Below are positions 60,082-64,000 of a stretch of DNA of 64,000 nucleotides, piece by piece. A program made the translations under genes and the position numbers. A model generated the notes under the pieces. That model was not told where the DNA came from and did no database searches. It worked only from the letters and a program-made list of their open reading frames with translations. Source of the stretch: VXMO01 sp034422835 (lineage in GTDB: Bacteria; Chloroflexota; Dehalococcoidia; UBA6926); the NCBI GenBank assembly GCA_034422835.1, contig DAOUJJ010000007.1, positions 186,001-250,000 on the forward strand. The letters are read 5' to 3'. How positions within the stretch are numbered: position 1 is the stretch's first letter; each line of letters begins with the position of its first letter.

Positions 60082-61334
60082 GCTCCCCACCTCTCAGGCC
60101 GCGTAAAGCTGCGGCGATTGCCGGGCTGCATGGCGATGGGCCCAAGCGCGTTGAAACTCAGCGCACGCGCAATATCGTCGCCGAGCCGAACAACGTAGGC
60201 GGCGATGCCCATGGAATAGAGACTCGCCAGTTCCGGGGTGTAATCGCCTGACGCACCGAAACTCGTCGGCTCAAGGAGGACGACTGCTCCCGGCGAGTTG
60301 CGTTCCTGTAGAACCGCGGCGGCAGACATGGCGTCTTCAACGGACGGAGTGATGGCGATGACGCCGGTTCGTCGACTGAAACGCGCCTCGTGGATGCCAA
60401 GCAACTCGCTCAGGCTCACCTTGCCCTCGGCTTTACAGAGCGCCAACGCTTCCAGGATGCGCCACATGTGCTTGTCACCGGCGCCGTTGGGGATGGTGTA
60501 TTCAGTGTCGCCAATCGCAGAGAATCCGACACCGTTGTCAAAGTCGAGCAAGTACCGCGCGAGAGAGGCTGCGACCGTGACGGCCACCTCTTCCGTCCCG
60601 TTCAGGCCCTCACCCACCTGCACGGCGGCGTTGAGGTCAAGCAGGATTGCGAGATCGGACTGCACCTCCGTCTCAAACTCCTTGACCATCAGGCGGTTGA
60701 GTTTGGCGCTGCTCTTCCAGTGAATGCGGTTGAGGCTGTCTCCGACGGTGTAGCGTCGGACAGACACGACGTTGGGGGTGAATTGAGACGTTGCGCGGTA
60801 ATCCGGCGCGTCGCCAGTTTCCTCCGCGCTGGAGATGACGAAATCCTCCAGCGGGAACGGGGCCGGATAGACGACCAACTCCCGTTTCTCACCGATGACT
60901 CGTGTTGTTTCAAAAAGGCCGAACGGGTCGGAGGCAGTTACGCGGAGAGGCCCCCAGTGGAAGCGGCCGCGTTTGTCCGCCCGGGTCCCCAGTTTTGTCC
61001 AGTTGCGCGAGCCGCGCGTGGGCACGCCCATGACCTCCGACGCGAGTCCGGGAACGTCCCCGATGTCCTCAACATGGAGCCAGGGACGGGGCAGGAGCGA
61101 TGAATTCTGGAGCCAGACGGACTCTTCAACACGCTCTCCCACCTGGGCGAGCGAGGGCTGATCATCAGCGCCGGCGGAGATGCCTCTCATACTCAGCTTT
61201 GTCCAGAGCCACGCGAGTATGAACACGACAATGATGGCGCTCAGAAGATTGGACATGACGTAGAATCCCGACCCGAGGGTCAGGAAAAGCGCCATCAGGA
61301 TCAGCACGCCGAGGTAGACGCGGCGATTCCGCAC
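60078..61334 (-). CDS. DUF58 domain membrane protein (MoxR-associated)
   Basis: This is 418 residues. Two N-terminal membrane segments (about 8-45) are followed by a soluble region. The DUF58 signature FVSVRRY-like VVSVRRYTVGDSLNRIHWKS is near residue 190, followed by a von Willebrand-like strand (SDLAILLDLN). DUF58 proteins are usual partners of MoxR ATPases in chaperone or metal-insertion assemblies. It starts 9 nt after the moxR stop and overlaps the transglutaminase-like gene by 4 nt. Confidence 0.9.
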   Translation of the reverse strand: MRNRRVYLGVLILMALFLTLGSGFYVMSNLLSAIIVVFILAWLWTKLSMRGISAGADDQPSLAQVGERVEESVWLQNSSLLPRPWLHVEDIGDVPGLASEVMGVPTRGSRNWTKLGTRADKRGRFHWGPLRVTASDPFGLFETTRVIGEKRELVVYPAPFPLEDFVISSAEETGDAPDYRATSQFTPNVVSVRRYTVGDSLNRIHWKSSAKLNRLMVKEFETEVQSDLAILLDLNAAVQVGEGLNGTEEVAVTVAASLARYLLDFDNGVGFSAIGDTEYTIPNGAGDKHMWRILEALALCKAEGKVSLSELLGIHEARFSRRTGVIAITPSVEDAMSAAAVLQERNSPGAVVLLEPTSFGASGDYTPELASLYSMGIAAYVVRLGDDIARALSFNALGPIAMQPGNRRSFTRPERWGA

Positions 61335-61343
61335 GGTGTTCCC

Positions 61344-62318
61344 TCAGTTCCGCAGCCACCCTCGCGGCACGGCTCCCGGCACAGGGACACGCTCCAACAC
61401 CTGCGCCAGCACGTCATCCGTGCTGACTCCCTGCATCCGGGCGTTCGGGTTGAGGATGATTCGATGCCCCAGGATTGGGCTGACCAGATGCTTGATGTCG
61501 TCCGGGAGGACATAGTCACGCCCGTCCATGACGGCGCGGGACTGCCCGCCGCGGAAGAGTGTCAATGCGCCGCGCGGCGACGCTCCGACATACACGGAGC
61601 CGTGCTCCCGCGTGCCGTCCACGATGTCGACGATATACCGCTTGATGAGGTCGTCCACGTACACCTGCCGCACCGTTTGTTGGAGGTCCAGCATCTCTTC
61701 CGGTGTGGTAATGGACTCAATGGAGTCTATCGGGTGTTGGAGGCGGGTTCGATCCATGATTTCCATCTCGGAATCGATTGTGGGATAGCCCAGCGAGAGG
61801 CGCAGGAAAAAGCGGTCGCGCTGCGCCTCCGGCAACAGGAATGTTCCCTCATGCTCCAGGGGGTTCTGTGTGGCGATGACGTGGAACGGCTGCGGGAGAG
61901 GGTGCGTCACGCCGTCCACTGTCACCTGTCCCTCTTCCATCGCCTCCAGGAGTGCGGACTGCGTTTTGGGGGTGCCGCGGTTGATTTCATCGGCGAGGAG
62001 GACATGAGCGAGGACGGGGCCGGCGCGGAACTCGAACTCGCCGGTGCGCTGGTTGTAGAGATTGACGCCGATGACGTCGGTGGGCAGCAGATCAGGCGTG
62101 AACTGCACGCGCTTGAATGATGCGCCGAGAGAGATTGCGACACTGCGGGCCAGCATTGTCTTGCCGACGCCGGGCACGTCCTCGATCAGGAAGTGGCCGC
62201 CGCCCAGAACCGCGGTGAGGGCAAGCTCCGCCGCCGCGCGCTTGCCTACTATCACCCGTTCGACGTTCTCCAGTGTCTTGTCGACAACTTCGCGCGCGCG
62301 GTCAACCGTCGCTACCAA
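61344..62318 (-). CDS. MoxR-family AAA+ ATPase
   Basis: This is 324 residues with Walker A IEDVPGVGKTML, Walker B LLADEINR, sensor-1 ATQNPLEHEGTFLLPEAQRD and the C-terminal MoxR helical lid (LVSPILGHRIILNP). MoxR ATPases act as chaperones for envelope or metal-containing complexes, with DUF58 and transglutaminase-like partners as here. The start is TTG 62318 with GGGGGTAG upstream. It is the first gene of the operon, which continues with DUF58, the transglutaminase-like gene and MGMT. Confidence 0.93.
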   Translation of the reverse strand: MVATVDRAREVVDKTLENVERVIVGKRAAAELALTAVLGGGHFLIEDVPGVGKTMLARSVAISLGASFKRVQFTPDLLPTDVIGVNLYNQRTGEFEFRAGPVLAHVLLADEINRGTPKTQSALLEAMEEGQVTVDGVTHPLPQPFHVIATQNPLEHEGTFLLPEAQRDRFFLRLSLGYPTIDSEMEIMDRTRLQHPIDSIESITTPEEMLDLQQTVRQVYVDDLIKRYIVDIVDGTREHGSVYVGASPRGALTLFRGGQSRAVMDGRDYVLPDDIKHLVSPILGHRIILNPNARMQGVSTDDVLAQVLERVPVPGAVPRGWLRN

Positions 62319-62358
62319 TGTCTACCCCCAGCCGGTTCCCTACCCTGCGACTGATACT

Positions 62359-62387
62359 AGTATAGGGTGACGGGCATAAACGCCCAA
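62359..62387 (-). promoter_or_regulatory. Putative sigma-70-type promoter of the moxR operon
   Basis: On the minus strand, TTGGGC (62387-62382) and TATACT (62364-62359) are 17 nt apart, with the start codon of moxR 40 nt further. The -10 box overlaps the palindrome ATACTAGTAT (62354-62363), which could be an operator. The divergent thiamine pyrophosphokinase gene shares this region. Confidence 0.4.
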
Positions 62388-62424
62388 CGCCCGCACAATC
62401 AAACGACAATACCACAGCAAGCCG

Positions 62425-63156
62425 ATGAGCACCCAAGATTCACCGTCGAACGAGCCGCTGACCGCCTGCATCGTAGCGGGAGGCGACATCACGCCCGGCG
62501 ACCGCGTGATGGCCGTGCTGCGGGAGAGCGATATCGTCATCGCCGCCGACCGTGGGCTGGATACGTGCGTGGAACTGGGAATCACACCGACGCTGTGCAT
62601 CGGTGATTTCGACTCCGCGTCAGAGGATGCTATTCGGACGGCACGTGAGCGCGGGTGGCCACTGCTGGAGTACCCGTCAGAGAAGGCTGCCACGGACGGC
62701 GAATTGGCGCTGGATGAGGCGATCGCGAGGGGCGCGGAGAGAATCCGTGTGCTTGGGGCGCTGACCGGCATCGACCGTTTCGACCATGGCATCGCCAACT
62801 TGCTCTTGCTGACAAGGGATGATCTGGGCGGCGTGGACATCCGCCTCATCGACGAGATGCGCGAGGCGTTCATGATTCAGAAAGGCGGGTCGGCAACCGT
62901 TGCGGGGCAGCGCGGGGATTACGTGACACTGCTGCCCCTGACAGAGACGGGCGTAACGGTTACCACGTGGGGCCTCAAATATGATCTGCTCGGCATCACG
63001 CTCCAGTACGGCTCAACGCGCGGCGTCAGTAATGAGCTGGCGTGGCAGCAGGCGAATATCACCGTGGAAGAGGGGCGGGTGCTGGTGATGCAAGAGCGGG
63101 TGGGGTTACTCAATCCAGTCCAGCAGGCGTGCCTGATTCCAATCGATGGTGATTGA
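62425..63156 (+). CDS. Thiamine pyrophosphokinase
   Basis: This is a 243-residue cytosolic enzyme. It has CIVAGGDITP, VIAADRGLDTCVELG, CIGDFDSASEDAI and KAATDGELALDEAI with the Asp-rich catalytic set of TPK, then RVLGALTGIDRFDHGIANLL. The C-terminal thiamine-binding domain has TVTTWGLKYDL and TRGVSNE. It transfers diphosphate from ATP to thiamine. I see no TPP riboswitch in its short leader. Its last 51 bases overlap the convergent ABC ATPase gene. Confidence 0.93.
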   Translation: MSTQDSPSNEPLTACIVAGGDITPGDRVMAVLRESDIVIAADRGLDTCVELGITPTLCIGDFDSASEDAIRTARERGWPLLEYPSEKAATDGELALDEAIARGAERIRVLGALTGIDRFDHGIANLLLLTRDDLGGVDIRLIDEMREAFMIQKGGSATVAGQRGDYVTLLPLTETGVTVTTWGLKYDLLGITLQYGSTRGVSNELAWQQANITVEEGRVLVMQERVGLLNPVQQACLIPIDGD

Positions 63157-64000
63157 GACGGTTGTGTTTTGGTGAGGGCGGTGGTTCGCGGTTGTAACGG
63201 GGACGCGGGCACGGAGTTGCTCGTCCTGGATGTTCAGGGTCACGTCGTAAGCGCCGCCCTGCAGGGTAACGTCTACGATGGTTGCCGCCGCGCCATCCTG
63301 ATCGACCTGGGCAAGCGTGACGGCCTCCGGCGGGATGAGTGCCGTGCAAAGGGGGCTGCCGGGGACGGCATCGGGCTGCCATGCGCCGAGCGCGCAGTGA
63401 GCTTCATTCGTGCCGTCGGCGCGGGTGGAGATCTCGCACCGAAAGAGGTTCTCGTGGCCGAGGAATCGGGCGACGAACGGCGTGGCGGGGTTGAGCCACA
63501 CGTCCTCCGGCGGACCGTGTTGGACGGCTCTGCCCTGCTCCAACACGAGGATATCGTCCGCGACGGCGAACGCTTCATCGTGGTCATGGGTGACATAGAT
63601 GAGGGTCACACCCTCATGGTCGCGGATACGACGAATCTCCTGCGCAAGCTCCTCCCGCAGACGGCGGTCGAGCGCGCCGAGCGGCTCATCGAGCATGAGG
63701 AGGCGGGGGCGGGGGGCCAGGGATCGGGCGAGCGCGACACGCTGCTGCTCACCGCCGGAAATGGCTTCGATGGAGCGGTCGGCAAGCGGCTCTATGCGCA
63801 TCAGTTCCAGCAGTTCATGGACGCGGCGTTCGATCGCCTCAGCCTCCCGCCGTTGGCTGCGGAGGCCGAAGGCGATGTTGTCGCGGACGTTGAGATGGGG
63901 AAACAGGGCGAGATCCTGGTGCATGAGTCCAAAGCCGCGGCGGTGGGGCGGCACGTCGTTCAGTGATTCGCCCTTTATGGCGACTTCTCCCACGTCAGGC
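63106..64000 (-). CDS. ABC transporter ATP-binding protein (5' end cut by window edge)
   Basis: About 298 codons lie in the window; the frame is open to base 64000, so the N-terminus with Walker A lies outside. Visible parts are the Q-loop LMHQDLALFPHLNVRDN, signature ISGGEQQRVALARSL, Walker B LLMLDEPLGALDR, H-loop VTHDHDEAFAV, and a C-terminal TOBE-type beta domain (about residues 190-298, PPEAVTLAQVDQDGA). This is the PotA/FbpC/ThiQ group that drives import of polyamines, iron or thiamine. Its neighbour thiamine pyrophosphokinase makes a thiamine transporter possible. The tail overlaps that gene by 51 bases. Confidence 0.88.
   Translation of the reverse strand, partial: PDVGEVAIKGESLNDVPPHRRGFGLMHQDLALFPHLNVRDNIAFGLRSQRREAEAIERRVHELLELMRIEPLADRSIEAISGGEQQRVALARSLAPRPRLLMLDEPLGALDRRLREELAQEIRRIRDHEGVTLIYVTHDHDEAFAVADDILVLEQGRAVQHGPPEDVWLNPATPFVARFLGHENLFRCEISTRADGTNEAHCALGAWQPDAVPGSPLCTALIPPEAVTLAQVDQDGAAATIVDVTLQGGAYDVTLNIQDEQLRARVPVTTANHRPHQNTTVSITIDWNQARLLDWIE

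Noticed and set aside
62388..62424. TPP riboswitch before thiamine pyrophosphokinase
   Set aside because: The gap to the divergent promoter is too short and the conserved CUGAGA and ACCUGA-type elements are missing.

Overview
The window looks like chromosomal DNA of an uncultured, GC-rich bacterium. I favour a Chloroflexota lineage of the SAR202/Dehalococcoidia type. The reasons are the mix of DUF502, GYD, LLM-type oxidoreductase and NDUFA9-like genes, several crotonase-fold and thiolase/DUF35 genes, a divergent UppP, and short dispersed intergenic repeats. This placement is inference; there is no rRNA or other marker here. There is no phage, CRISPR array or insertion sequence. Coding is dense, with many 4-base start/stop overlaps, and no gap between genes exceeds about 300 bases.

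Layout. 1-5.8 kb: a 3'-truncated DinG-type helicase/exonuclease coupled to a PHP phosphoesterase, tRNA-Glu, tRNA-Thr and small envelope proteins. 5.8-11.5 kb: a five-gene signalling operon (STAS, receiver-PP2C phosphatase, RsbW-like kinase, periplasmic binding lipoprotein, TorS-like histidine kinase). 11.7-18.8 kb: tRNA-Leu and tRNA-Gln, an epimerase that may start at ATT, MTHFR, apt, and the cell-wall precursor genes glmU, uppP and glmS. 19-20.9 kb: a lipoprotein with 14 RCC1-like repeats. 20.9-26.6 kb: four near-identical crotonase paralogs around a lipoprotein and an isochorismatase-fold hydrolase. 26.9-40.3 kb: mixed metabolism, including trehalose synthesis (otsA, otsB), MscS, Ada, an amidohydrolase and an LLM oxidoreductase. 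40.3-48.6 kb: a FtsX/MacB-type ABC export operon whose first ATPase carries an AbrB-like tail. 48.7-55.3 kb: TatD, two MFS transporters, a canonical enoyl-CoA hydratase, and a thiolase-like/DUF35 pair resembling steroid side-chain aldolases. 55.4-63.2 kb: a CPA2 antiporter, a MoxR-DUF58-transglutaminase operon ending in an MGMT gene, and thiamine pyrophosphokinase. The right edge cuts an ABC ATPase gene.

Main discovery candidate: two genes are interrupted by in-frame TGA codons with conserved sequence continuing behind them. In the MGMT gene (57150-57752, minus) the TGA sits exactly at the methyl-acceptor cysteine (P-TGA-H-R). It is followed after 11 nt by a perfect 17-nt stem-loop with the geometry of a bacterial SECIS element. 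With UGA read as selenocysteine the gene ends one base from the stop of the convergent antiporter gene. The thiolase-like gene (53607-54764, minus) has a TGA 18 codons before its natural end, followed by a stem-loop with a mismatched U and a G-starting loop. TGA is an ordinary stop elsewhere in the window, so selenocysteine insertion fits better than global reassignment. No Sec machinery gene lies in this window.
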